Shown: piece after piece, positions 57,466 through 64,000 of the stretch | Numbering within the stretch: the first letter of the stretch is position 1 | Layout of the letters: every line of letters starts with the position of its first letter | Assembly: GCF_021026345.1 (NCBI RefSeq) | Contig: NZ_JAJNCZ010000003.1 | Location: 558,001-622,000, forward strand | Direction of reading: 5' to 3' | DNA from: Rhizobium sp. GN54 | Lineage (GTDB): Bacteria; Pseudomonadota; Alphaproteobacteria; Rhizobiales; Rhizobiaceae | Length of the DNA stretch: 64,000 bases | Notes under the pieces: model-generated | Told to the model about the DNA's origin: nothing | What the model saw: the letters and a program-made list of their open reading frames with translations, nothing else | Database searches by the model: none | Position numbers and translations under genes: made by a program

Positions 57466-57676
57466 GGGACGTGGGGATCCTGGATCGACGGCGATGGTCT
57501 TCGCCGTCCCATATCAGGCGAAAGGGCAAAAAGCCAGCATTGCGACATCGACGCGCCGGCGCTCCCGCCGCCGATTGCAATCGTCGTTTCACCGCCTACA
57601 TAGGGATCGATAGAGCCGGCCCATTTCGGGCGGCGCGCGCCCGGCTTCGGCGGGCGCGAGATCTTCGGGTGTATCT

Positions 57677-58234
57677 ATGAGTGAACACGATCCCTACGGA
57701 ACGATGCACGCCACCACCATCATCACGGTCCGCAAGGACGGAAAGGTGGTCATGGCGGGCGATGGCCAGGTCAGCCTGGGGCAGACGGTGATGAAGGGCA
57801 ATGCGCGCAAGGTGCGCAGGCTCGGCAAGGGCGATGTGATCGCCGGCTTCGCGGGGGCGACGGCGGACGCCTTCACCCTGCTCGAACGGCTCGAGGAAAA
57901 GCTCGAGCAATATCCCGACCAGTTGATGCGCGCGGCCGTCGAGCTTGCCAAGGACTGGCGCACCAACAAGTACTTGCGCAATCTCGAGGCGATGATGCTG
58001 GTCGCCGACAGGAACATCACGCTCGCGATCACCGGTAACGGCGACGTACTGGAGCCCGAGCACGGCACGCTCGCGATCGGCTCGGGAGGCAACTACGCCT
58101 TTGCCGCTGCCCGCGCGCTGATGGACAGCGACAAGTCTGCCGAGGAGGTCGCCCGCCGCGCCATGCAGATCGCCGGCGACATCTGCGTCTATACCAACCA
58201 CTCGATCGTGGTGGAGACGCTGGATGCCGATTGA
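57677..58234 (+). CDS. hslV: ATP-dependent protease HslVU, peptidase subunit HslV
   Basis: A 185-residue N-terminal nucleophile hydrolase that forms the double hexamer core of HslVU. The catalytic Thr is residue 13 ([14 protein letters not shown]), revealed after a 12-residue propeptide is removed. [22 protein letters not shown] and [16 protein letters not shown] are family marks. It overlaps the GNAT gene by 11 nt. A heat-shock type promoter is expected in the 211-bp region before it, but no clear match was seen. Confidence 0.98.
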   Translation: MSEHDPYGTMHATTIITVRKDGKVVMAGDGQVSLGQTVMKGNARKVRRLGKGDVIAGFAGATADAFTLLERLEEKLEQYPDQLMRAAVELAKDWRTNKYLRNLEAMMLVADRNITLAITGNGDVLEPEHGTLAIGSGGNYAFAAARALMDSDKSAEEVARRAMQIAGDICVYTNHSIVVETLDAD

Positions 58235-58766
58235 CCCCGCCCGGATCGGCTTTTCCCCCGTGGGGGAGAGGCACTACCCACTGCTTCTCGCATGGCTGAA
58301 CGAGCCGCACATGCGGGAGTGGTGGGGCAATCCGGAAGAGGAGTTCGGCTTCATCCGCGACATGGTGGAGGGCAGGGACACGACCCGCCCCTTCCTCATC
58401 GAGCTCGACGGAGAGCCGGTCGGCTACATTCAGTACTGGTTTTTGGGCCACCACCAGAATGAGGACTGGACGAAGGACAATCCCTGGCTGCTGGAACTGC
58501 CGCAGGAGGCCGTCGGCGTCGATCTATCGATCGGCCACGCTGACAAGCTTTCCGCCGGCATCGGTTCCGCAGCGCTTGCCGCCTTCGTCGCCGATCTTCA
58601 TGGCCTTGGCCACGAGACCATCATCATCGACCCCGATCCCGCCAATGTCCGGGCGGTTCGTGCCTATGCCAAGGCCGGTTTCCGGCCCGTGCCCGAGCTC
58701 GAAGGCCGCACCGGCAATGACGTGCTGATCATGCAATTCGACCCGAAAGCGAACGAGATATCATGA
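58224..58766 (+). CDS. GNAT family N-acetyltransferase
   Basis: A 180-residue acetyltransferase of the AAC(6')/RimJ-like group. Seen: an aromatic-rich front ([24 protein letters not shown]), [18 protein letters not shown], the CoA-binding [25 protein letters not shown] region (GxGxG-like), and [24 protein letters not shown]. It overlaps hslV by 11 nt and hslU by 4 nt, so it is made together with the protease subunits. It could acetylate a protein, a small amine or an aminoglycoside; no resistance is claimed. Confidence 0.9.
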   Translation: MPIDPARIGFSPVGERHYPLLLAWLNEPHMREWWGNPEEEFGFIRDMVEGRDTTRPFLIELDGEPVGYIQYWFLGHHQNEDWTKDNPWLLELPQEAVGVDLSIGHADKLSAGIGSAALAAFVADLHGLGHETIIIDPDPANVRAVRAYAKAGFRPVPELEGRTGNDVLIMQFDPKANEIS

Positions 58767-60070
58767 GCAACTTTTCCCCCAGAGAGATCGTCTCGGAACT
58801 GGACCGCTACATCATCGGCCAGAAGGACGCCAAGCGCGCCGTCGCGATCGCGCTGCGCAATCGCTGGCGCCGCCAGCAGCTCGGCGACGACCTGCGCGAC
58901 GAGGTCATGCCGAAGAACATCCTGATGATTGGCCCGACCGGCGTCGGCAAGACGGAGATTTCCCGCCGACTGGCCAAGCTTGCCGGTGCGCCCTTCGTCA
59001 AGGTTGAGGCGACCAAGTTCACCGAGGTCGGCTATGTCGGCCGTGACGTCGAGCAGATCGTCCGCGACCTCGTCGAGGTCGGCATTTCGCTGGTGCGCGA
59101 GAAGAAGCGCGCCGAAGTCGTCGCCAAGGCGCACATGAACGCCGAGGAGCGCGTGCTCGATGCCCTGGTCGGCGCCACCGCCTCGCCGGCGACGCGCGAC
59201 AGCTTCCGCAAGAAGCTGCGCAACAACGAGCTGGACGACAAGGAGATCGAGGTCGACGTCGCCGACACCGGATCCGGCATGCCCGGCTTCGAGATCCCCG
59301 GCATGCCGGGCGCCAATGTCGGCGTGCTGAACCTGTCGGAAATGTTCGGCAAGGCGTTGGGCGGCCGCACGAAGAAGGTCAAGACGACGGTCAAGGATTC
59401 CTACAAGGTGCTGATCGAGGACGAGTCCGACAAGCTGATCGACAACGAGCAAATCCAACGCGAGGCCGTCCGCTCGGTCGAGAACGACGGCATCGTCTTC
59501 CTCGACGAGATCGACAAGATCGCCACACGCGAGGGCGGCATCGGTGCCGGCGTATCGCGCGAAGGCGTGCAGCGCGACCTGCTGCCGCTGGTCGAGGGCA
59601 CGACGGTCGCGACGAAGTACGGGCCGGTCAAGACGGATCATGTCCTGTTCATCGCCTCGGGCGCCTTCCACGTCGCCAAGCCGTCGGACCTCCTGCCCGA
59701 ACTCCAGGGCCGCCTGCCGATCCGCGTCGAGCTTCGCGCGCTGACGAAGGAGGACTTCCGCCGGATCCTCACGGAGACGGAGGCGAGCCTGATCCGGCAA
59801 TACAAGGCGCTGATGGAGACCGAGCAGGTCTCGCTCGAGTTCACCGAGGACGCGATCGACGCCCTCGCCGACGTCGCCGTCCAGCTGAATGCCAATGTCG
59901 AGAACATCGGTGCGCGGCGCCTGCAGACGGTCATGGAGCGGGTGCTCGACGAGATCTCGTTCGAGGCGCCGGACAAGGCCGGCAACCAGGTGACGATCGA
60001 TGCCGAGTATGTGCGCAAGCACGTTGGCGCGCTGGCGTCGAACACCGACCTATCCCGATATATCCTGTAG
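58763..60070 (+). CDS. hslU: ATP-dependent protease HslVU, ATPase subunit HslU
   Basis: A 435-residue AAA+ unfoldase that feeds substrates to HslV. Seen: [32 protein letters not shown], Walker [19 protein letters not shown] near residue 58, the extended I-domain (about residues 105-230), Walker [18 protein letters not shown], and the C-terminal activating peptide LSRYIL. It overlaps the GNAT gene by 4 nt. Confidence 0.98.
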   Translation: MSNFSPREIVSELDRYIIGQKDAKRAVAIALRNRWRRQQLGDDLRDEVMPKNILMIGPTGVGKTEISRRLAKLAGAPFVKVEATKFTEVGYVGRDVEQIVRDLVEVGISLVREKKRAEVVAKAHMNAEERVLDALVGATASPATRDSFRKKLRNNELDDKEIEVDVADTGSGMPGFEIPGMPGANVGVLNLSEMFGKALGGRTKKVKTTVKDSYKVLIEDESDKLIDNEQIQREAVRSVENDGIVFLDEIDKIATREGGIGAGVSREGVQRDLLPLVEGTTVATKYGPVKTDHVLFIASGAFHVAKPSDLLPELQGRLPIRVELRALTKEDFRRILTETEASLIRQYKALMETEQVSLEFTEDAIDALADVAVQLNANVENIGARRLQTVMERVLDEISFEAPDKAGNQVTIDAEYVRKHVGALASNTDLSRYIL

Positions 60071-60076
60071 CGACCG

Positions 60077-60096
60077 CCGGCGGCCCGGGCCGCCGG
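60077..60096. terminator. perfect 20-bp GC palindrome after hslU
   Basis: CCGGCGGCCCGGGCCGCCGG starts 7 nt after the hslU stop. It can fold into a very stable hairpin, but only a short TTTT occurs 16 nt later, so it is a hairpin-only end or mRNA stabiliser. The rest of the 217-bp gap to 60287 shows no gene. Confidence 0.45.
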
Positions 60097-60287
60097 TACC
60101 GCGATTTTGATCGCGATCACCTCGACACGCGCTGCGCTTCGATCTAGAACCGCGGCGCGTTTTCGCGTTCAGGCACGGCATCATTCCGACACGATTGGGC
60201 TGCATGGGGTGCCGCGAAACCGCTTCGTGGCTGGGCTGACACTCGGGGCATGCCGACACCAATTCCGAACTTCGGGGAAACCGCATC

Positions 60288-61238
60288 GTGCGACATCTGC
60301 TGACAATGCTTGCCATTGCCACCACCCTGCTTGCGGGCGGCGCCGCCGCCACCGGGGCCATGGACGTCGTACCGCCCGGCAATCGCCATGCCAAACAGCC
60401 CTCCGTGCCGGGCGCCTCCGTCCGCCGCACCAAGGCCGGCAAGACGAGCTTCGATGCCAAATACGAGAAGGTGCGCGACCTGCTCGCGACCGACCGTGAA
60501 CTGACCGGCAAGCTCAAGTCCATCGCCTCCCAGTACGGTATTGCGCCGATCCACATGGTCGGCGCCATCGTCGGCGAGCACACCTACAACGTCGATGCCT
60601 ATGACCGGCTGCAGAGCTATTACATCAAGGCAGCCTCCTATGCCGGCGATCGCTTCCGCTTCGCCTACGATGGCCAGAGCATCGACGAATTCGTCGACCG
60701 CCCGGAATTCTCTACCTGCAAGGCAAGGAAGGGATCCTATGCCCTCTGGTCGTGCCGGGAAGCGGTGTGGGAGAAGACGTTCAGGGGCAAGGCCGTCGGC
60801 GGCGTCTCCTATCCGAACAACCGCTTCAGCGCGGTGTTCTTCCAGCCCTTCTACGCCGGACAGACCTTCGGCCTTGGCCAGATCAATCCGCTGACGGCGC
60901 TGATGCTGACCGACACCGTCGCGCGCATTTCGGGCTACGAGCGGCTGGACGAGAACGATGCGGCCGGCGTCTACAAGGCGATCATGGACCCGGATATCTC
61001 GCTGGCCTACATGGCGGCATCGCTCCGCCATTCCATCGATGCCTACAGGAAGGTCGCCGGCGTCGACATTTCCGTTAATCCCGGCATCACCGCCACGCTC
61101 TACAATGTCGGAAACCCCGACGCGCGGGCCGCGAACTTCGCCCGCCGCCGTGCGGCCGGAACCTCTGAGTGGCCGGAGGAGAACTACTACGGCTGGCTCG
61201 TCAACGACAAGCTGGCGGAACTTCAGGGGCTGCTCTAG
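60288..61238 (+). CDS. DUF1402 family exported protein, lysozyme-like
   Basis: A 316-residue protein with a signal peptide (MRHLLTMLAIATTLLAGGAAATGA). The remainder is of unknown function, but some segments recall the lytic transglycosylase fold: MVGAIVGEHTYNVDAYDRL offers a possible catalytic Glu near residue 100, FGLGQINPLTALML near residue 200 resembles the GLMQIxPxTA motif, and ATLYNVGNPDARA near residue 268 the AxYNxG motif. The distance and order of the motifs agree with that fold. The ATG at 60288 gives the signal peptide. Function in the cell wall is inferred. Confidence 0.75.
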   Translation: MRHLLTMLAIATTLLAGGAAATGAMDVVPPGNRHAKQPSVPGASVRRTKAGKTSFDAKYEKVRDLLATDRELTGKLKSIASQYGIAPIHMVGAIVGEHTYNVDAYDRLQSYYIKAASYAGDRFRFAYDGQSIDEFVDRPEFSTCKARKGSYALWSCREAVWEKTFRGKAVGGVSYPNNRFSAVFFQPFYAGQTFGLGQINPLTALMLTDTVARISGYERLDENDAAGVYKAIMDPDISLAYMAASLRHSIDAYRKVAGVDISVNPGITATLYNVGNPDARAANFARRRAAGTSEWPEENYYGWLVNDKLAELQGLL

Positions 61239-61309
61239 ACTTTCCTCTTCGTTGCCCTGGTGGTCGACGCGGACTTGGCCGCGAGCCGCAAGATGCGCGA
61301 GGTATATCC

Positions 61310-62725
61310 ATGGACATGCGTCCAGAGCCCTTCGAACCCCCTGCACCGCAGCCGCGGACGGTGCCGCCGTCGCGGCTGGAGATCATCCGCACGATCCTGC
61401 GCAATCCGCTCGAGCTGTGGGGCGAGCCGTCCTATACGCTTCCCTGGATCGAGACGCGCTTCTTCCGCGAGCACACGCTGATCGTCAACGACCCGGGCCT
61501 GATCCGGCACGTGCTGGTCGACAATGCACAGAATTACCGGATGGCCGACGTGCGCCAGCTCGTGCTGCGGCCGATCCTGCGCGACGGATTATTGACTGCC
61601 GAGGGCGCGGTCTGGAAGCGCTCCCGCAAGGCCGTCGCCCCGATCTTCACCCCGCGCCATGCCAAAGGGTTCGCCGGCCAGATGCTCCGGCAATCCGAGA
61701 TCTATGCGGGCAAGTACGAGATGGCCTCCGACGGCGGAGCCGTCTTCGACATCGCCAACGACATGACCGAACTGACCTTCGCGATCCTCGCCGACACCCT
61801 CTTTTCCGGCGAGATCGTCTCGTCGTCCGGCAATTTTGCCGACGACGTCAACGCCCTGCTCCATCGCATGGGCCGCGTCGATCCGTTCGACCTGCTGAAG
61901 GCGCCGGCCTGGGTGCCGCGGCTGACCCGCATCGGCGGCCAGAAGGTGCTCGACAAGTTTCGCGCCATCGTCCGCAACACCATGGACCTGAGGCTTTCGC
62001 GCATGCAGGCCGAGCCGGACGCGGTGCCGGGGGATTTCCTGACGCTGCTCCTTCTGCAGGCGGGGCCGGACGGGCTGACGAACGAGGAGATCGAAGACAA
62101 TATCCTCACCTTCATCGGCGCCGGCCACGAGACCACCGCCCGCGCGCTCGCCTGGACGCTCTATTGTGTCGCCAACACGCCTCATGCCCGCGAGGCGATG
62201 GAAGACGAGATCGACCGCGTTCTCGCAAGCGGTGCCGAGCCGGTCGAATGGCTGGAGCGGATGCCCTGGACCCGGGCGGCCTTCGAGGAGGCGTTGCGGC
62301 TCTATCCGCCGGCTCCCTCGATCAACCGGGCGGCGATCGCTTCGGACCGCTGGACCAGCCCGGCAGGCGAGGTGGTCGAGATACCGCAGGGGATCACCGT
62401 GCTGATCATGCCCTGGACGCTGCATCGCCACGCGCTCTACTGGGACAGGCCCCGCGCCTTCATTCCCGAGCGCTTTCTGCCGGAAAACCGGGACCGGATC
62501 GACCGTTTCCAGTTCCTGCCCTTCGGGGCGGGGCCGCGCATCTGCATCGGCGCCACCTTTGCCCTGCAGGAGGCGGTGATCGCGCTGGCTGTCCTGATGC
62601 ACCGCTTCCGCTTCGAGATGACGGCCGAGACGCGCCCCTGGCCGGTGCAGCGCCTGACCACGCAGCCGGCAAACGGGCTGCCGATGCGGGTGATGCCGCG
62701 GTCGACCGTTTCGCCGGGCCGCTGA
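61310..62725 (+). CDS. cytochrome P450
   Basis: A 471-residue heme monooxygenase. Seen: the I-helix oxygen-binding FIGAGHETTARALAWTL, ExxR in FEEALRLYPPAPS, and the heme-ligand loop FLPFGAGPRICIGATFALQEA. A Pro-rich N-terminus (RPEPFEPPAPQPRTVPP) precedes the fold, and there is no membrane anchor. ATG 61310 is chosen; another ATG lies two codons later. No ferredoxin or reductase gene is adjacent and the substrate is unknown. Confidence 0.95.
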   Translation: MDMRPEPFEPPAPQPRTVPPSRLEIIRTILRNPLELWGEPSYTLPWIETRFFREHTLIVNDPGLIRHVLVDNAQNYRMADVRQLVLRPILRDGLLTAEGAVWKRSRKAVAPIFTPRHAKGFAGQMLRQSEIYAGKYEMASDGGAVFDIANDMTELTFAILADTLFSGEIVSSSGNFADDVNALLHRMGRVDPFDLLKAPAWVPRLTRIGGQKVLDKFRAIVRNTMDLRLSRMQAEPDAVPGDFLTLLLLQAGPDGLTNEEIEDNILTFIGAGHETTARALAWTLYCVANTPHAREAMEDEIDRVLASGAEPVEWLERMPWTRAAFEEALRLYPPAPSINRAAIASDRWTSPAGEVVEIPQGITVLIMPWTLHRHALYWDRPRAFIPERFLPENRDRIDRFQFLPFGAGPRICIGATFALQEAVIALAVLMHRFRFEMTAETRPWPVQRLTTQPANGLPMRVMPRSTVSPGR

Positions 62726-62864
62726 CTGTCCATCCATGGCCGGTGCGGTCGGATGCCGGGTCGCAAAATCGATACCGGTCCGCGCTCTTTTGCGCTAGAT
62801 GCAAGGGACGATCGACCATTCTGCCGGGCCTGCCCTGCGGAGCGCAGCTATCCGGAAGGACCAC

Positions 62865-64000
62865 GTGGCGGACCATCTGTTACTCGGCATCGATACCGGC
62901 GGAACCTATACGGATGCCGTTCTCTTCAGCGAGGAGAGCGGCGTCGTGGCAAAGGCCAAGGCACTGACGACGCGGCACGATCTCGCCGTCGGCATTTCCG
63001 GCGCCGTCGAGGCGGTGTTGGAGCAGGCGCAAGCGCAGGTCTCGGCCATCAGTCTCGTGTCCCTGTCGACGACGCTTGCCACCAACGCGCTTGTCGAGGG
63101 GCAGGGCGGCCGCGCCGGGCTGGTCATGATCGGTTTCGGGCCGGAGGATCTGAAGCGCGACGGCCTCGCCGAAGCGCTCGGGGACGATCCCGTTCTCTTC
63201 CTGCCCGGCGGACACAACGTGCACGGCCACGAGACCCCGCTCGACATGACGGCGCTGGACGCTGCCCTGCCGGAACTGGCGCAAAGCGTTACCTCCTTTG
63301 CGGTCGCCGGCTATTTTGCCGTGCGCAACCCGGCGCACGAACAGCGTGTGCGGGATCGCATCCGCGAGATTTCCCACCTTCCGGTCACCTGCAGCCACGA
63401 GCTCTCCTCGAAGCTCGGCGGGCCGCGCCGGGCGCTGACGACGCTCCTGAATGCCAGGCTGGTATCGATGATCGACCGGCTGATCGGTGCCTGCGAGCGT
63501 TATCTGGAACGGCGCGGGATCCATGTGCCGATGATGGTCGTCCGCGGCGACGGCGCCCTGATTTCCGCCGCCGAGGCGCGGCTGCGACCGATCGAGACCA
63601 TCCTGTCGGGGCCTGCCGCCAGCCTCGTCGGTGCGCGCCACCTGACCGGCCTGGAAGATGCCGTCGTCTCCGACATCGGCGGCACGACCACCGACGTCGC
63701 CGTGCTGGATCAGGGCCGCCCCCGCCTGGACGCGGAAGGGGCCGTCGTCGGCGGCTACCGGACGATGGTCGAGGCCGTCGCCATGCGCACCTACGGGCTC
63801 GGTGGCGATTCCGAGATCCGCATCAACGATCGCGGCCTCGCTGCCCGGCTGGATCTCGGTCCCCGGCGCTTCCTGCCGTTGAGCCTTGCAGCGGAGCTCC
63901 ATGGAGACGTGATCCATGCCGTGCTGGAACGGCAGTTGCGGGCACAGCACGGAGGGCGCCATGACGGCCGCTTCGCCGTCCGCACCGGCGTTCCGGGGCA
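62865..64000 (+). CDS. hydantoinase/oxoprolinase family protein, N-terminal part (runs off the window)
   Basis: A partial coding region of about 378 codons that stays open to the right edge. GTG 62865 follows CGGAAGGA. Seen: LLLGIDTGGTYTDAVLF at the N-terminus (ATPase-fold phosphate loop), LVSLSTTLATNALVEGQGG, LSGPAASLVGARHL and DAVVSDIGGTTTDVAVLDQG, the marks of HyuA-type hydantoinase or 5-oxoprolinase A. The protein would use ATP to open a cyclic amide; the exact substrate cannot be assigned from this part. The rest of the gene and any HyuB partner are outside. Confidence 0.88.
   Translation, partial: MADHLLLGIDTGGTYTDAVLFSEESGVVAKAKALTTRHDLAVGISGAVEAVLEQAQAQVSAISLVSLSTTLATNALVEGQGGRAGLVMIGFGPEDLKRDGLAEALGDDPVLFLPGGHNVHGHETPLDMTALDAALPELAQSVTSFAVAGYFAVRNPAHEQRVRDRIREISHLPVTCSHELSSKLGGPRRALTTLLNARLVSMIDRLIGACERYLERRGIHVPMMVVRGDGALISAAEARLRPIETILSGPAASLVGARHLTGLEDAVVSDIGGTTTDVAVLDQGRPRLDAEGAVVGGYRTMVEAVAMRTYGLGGDSEIRINDRGLAARLDLGPRRFLPLSLAAELHGDVIHAVLERQLRAQHGGRHDGRFAVRTGVPG

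Noticed and set aside
57466-57676. sigma-32 heat-shock promoter before hslV
   Set aside because: CCTACAT near 57594 resembles a -10 element, but no matching CTTG-type -35 at the right spacing was found.
62753-63964. 403-codon open frame at the right edge
   Set aside because: Extremely Arg/Gly-rich with no motif. The overlapping frame from GTG 62865 reads as a hydantoinase/oxoprolinase protein and stays open to the edge.

Overview
The window is a gene-dense, high-GC, origin-proximal piece of the main chromosome of a member of the Rhizobiaceae (Sinorhizobium/Ensifer, Shinella or Rhizobium-like). Supporting marks are the neighbourhood oriC-ppsR-maf-aroE-coaE-dnaQ//secB, a ChvG/ChvI pair next to an HPr kinase-EIIA(Man)-HPr block, a DivL-type tyrosine pseudo-histidine kinase, a fused TsaE/sugar-kinase gene, AddAB instead of RecBCD, a short HPr kinase, and an AccD without zinc-ribbon cysteines. 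No tRNA, rRNA, insertion sequence, prophage or CRISPR array is visible. Coding density is about 95 percent and composition looks even throughout, so this is core chromosome rather than an accessory island.

Layout. 1-242: probable right edge of oriC with DnaA-box-like motifs. 243-3873: ppsR, maf, aroE, coaE, dnaQ, tightly overlapping. 3932-4979 (minus): secB, fxsA. 5163-7927: Tim44-like gene, mltA, Smr-domain gene, XRE regulator. 8060-10492: gyrB. 10688-12280: glutathionyl-hydroquinone reductase and a convergent nitroreductase. 12426-23234: a carbohydrate catabolic cluster (aldehyde dehydrogenase, HpcH/HpaI aldolase, double-HTH GntR regulator, aldo/keto reductase, FucU mutarotase, sugar ABC transporter, zinc alcohol dehydrogenase, SDR) that best fits L-fucose or a related 6-deoxy sugar. 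23388-26091: PHB depolymerase, DUF2852 protein, YgjP-type peptidase. 26156-31215: trpFBA-accD-folC. 31302-43234 (minus): divL, tsaE-amgK, murU, addB, addA, trxA. 43517-49050 (minus): chvI, chvG, hprK, EIIA(Man), HPr, ahcY. 49379-52827: pckA, arfB, BON/LysM protein, alkB. 52845-57465 (minus): hisB, DUF2628 gene, hisH, hisA, hisF, hisE, coaA. 57677-62725: hslV, a GNAT gene, hslU, DUF1402 gene, cytochrome P450. From 62865 a hydantoinase/oxoprolinase-family gene runs off the right edge.

How genes work together. Replication and segregation features (DnaA boxes at the left edge, two parS-like sites sharing an identical 15-mer, gyrB, dnaQ) sit with cell-cycle and envelope signalling genes (divL, chvG/chvI). 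The murU and amgK halves make a peptidoglycan-sugar recycling pair. The sugar cluster encodes import, anomer interconversion, oxidation and cleavage steps, but no sugar-acid dehydratase or lactonase is present in the window. The ahcY promoter carries a 22-bp perfect palindrome with an extra half-site, and the pckA promoter carries AATCGATT-centred repeats; both look like specific operators.

Limits: all functions were assigned by reading motifs, with no database search. Start codons were chosen by Shine-Dalgarno spacing, family length and overlap with neighbours.
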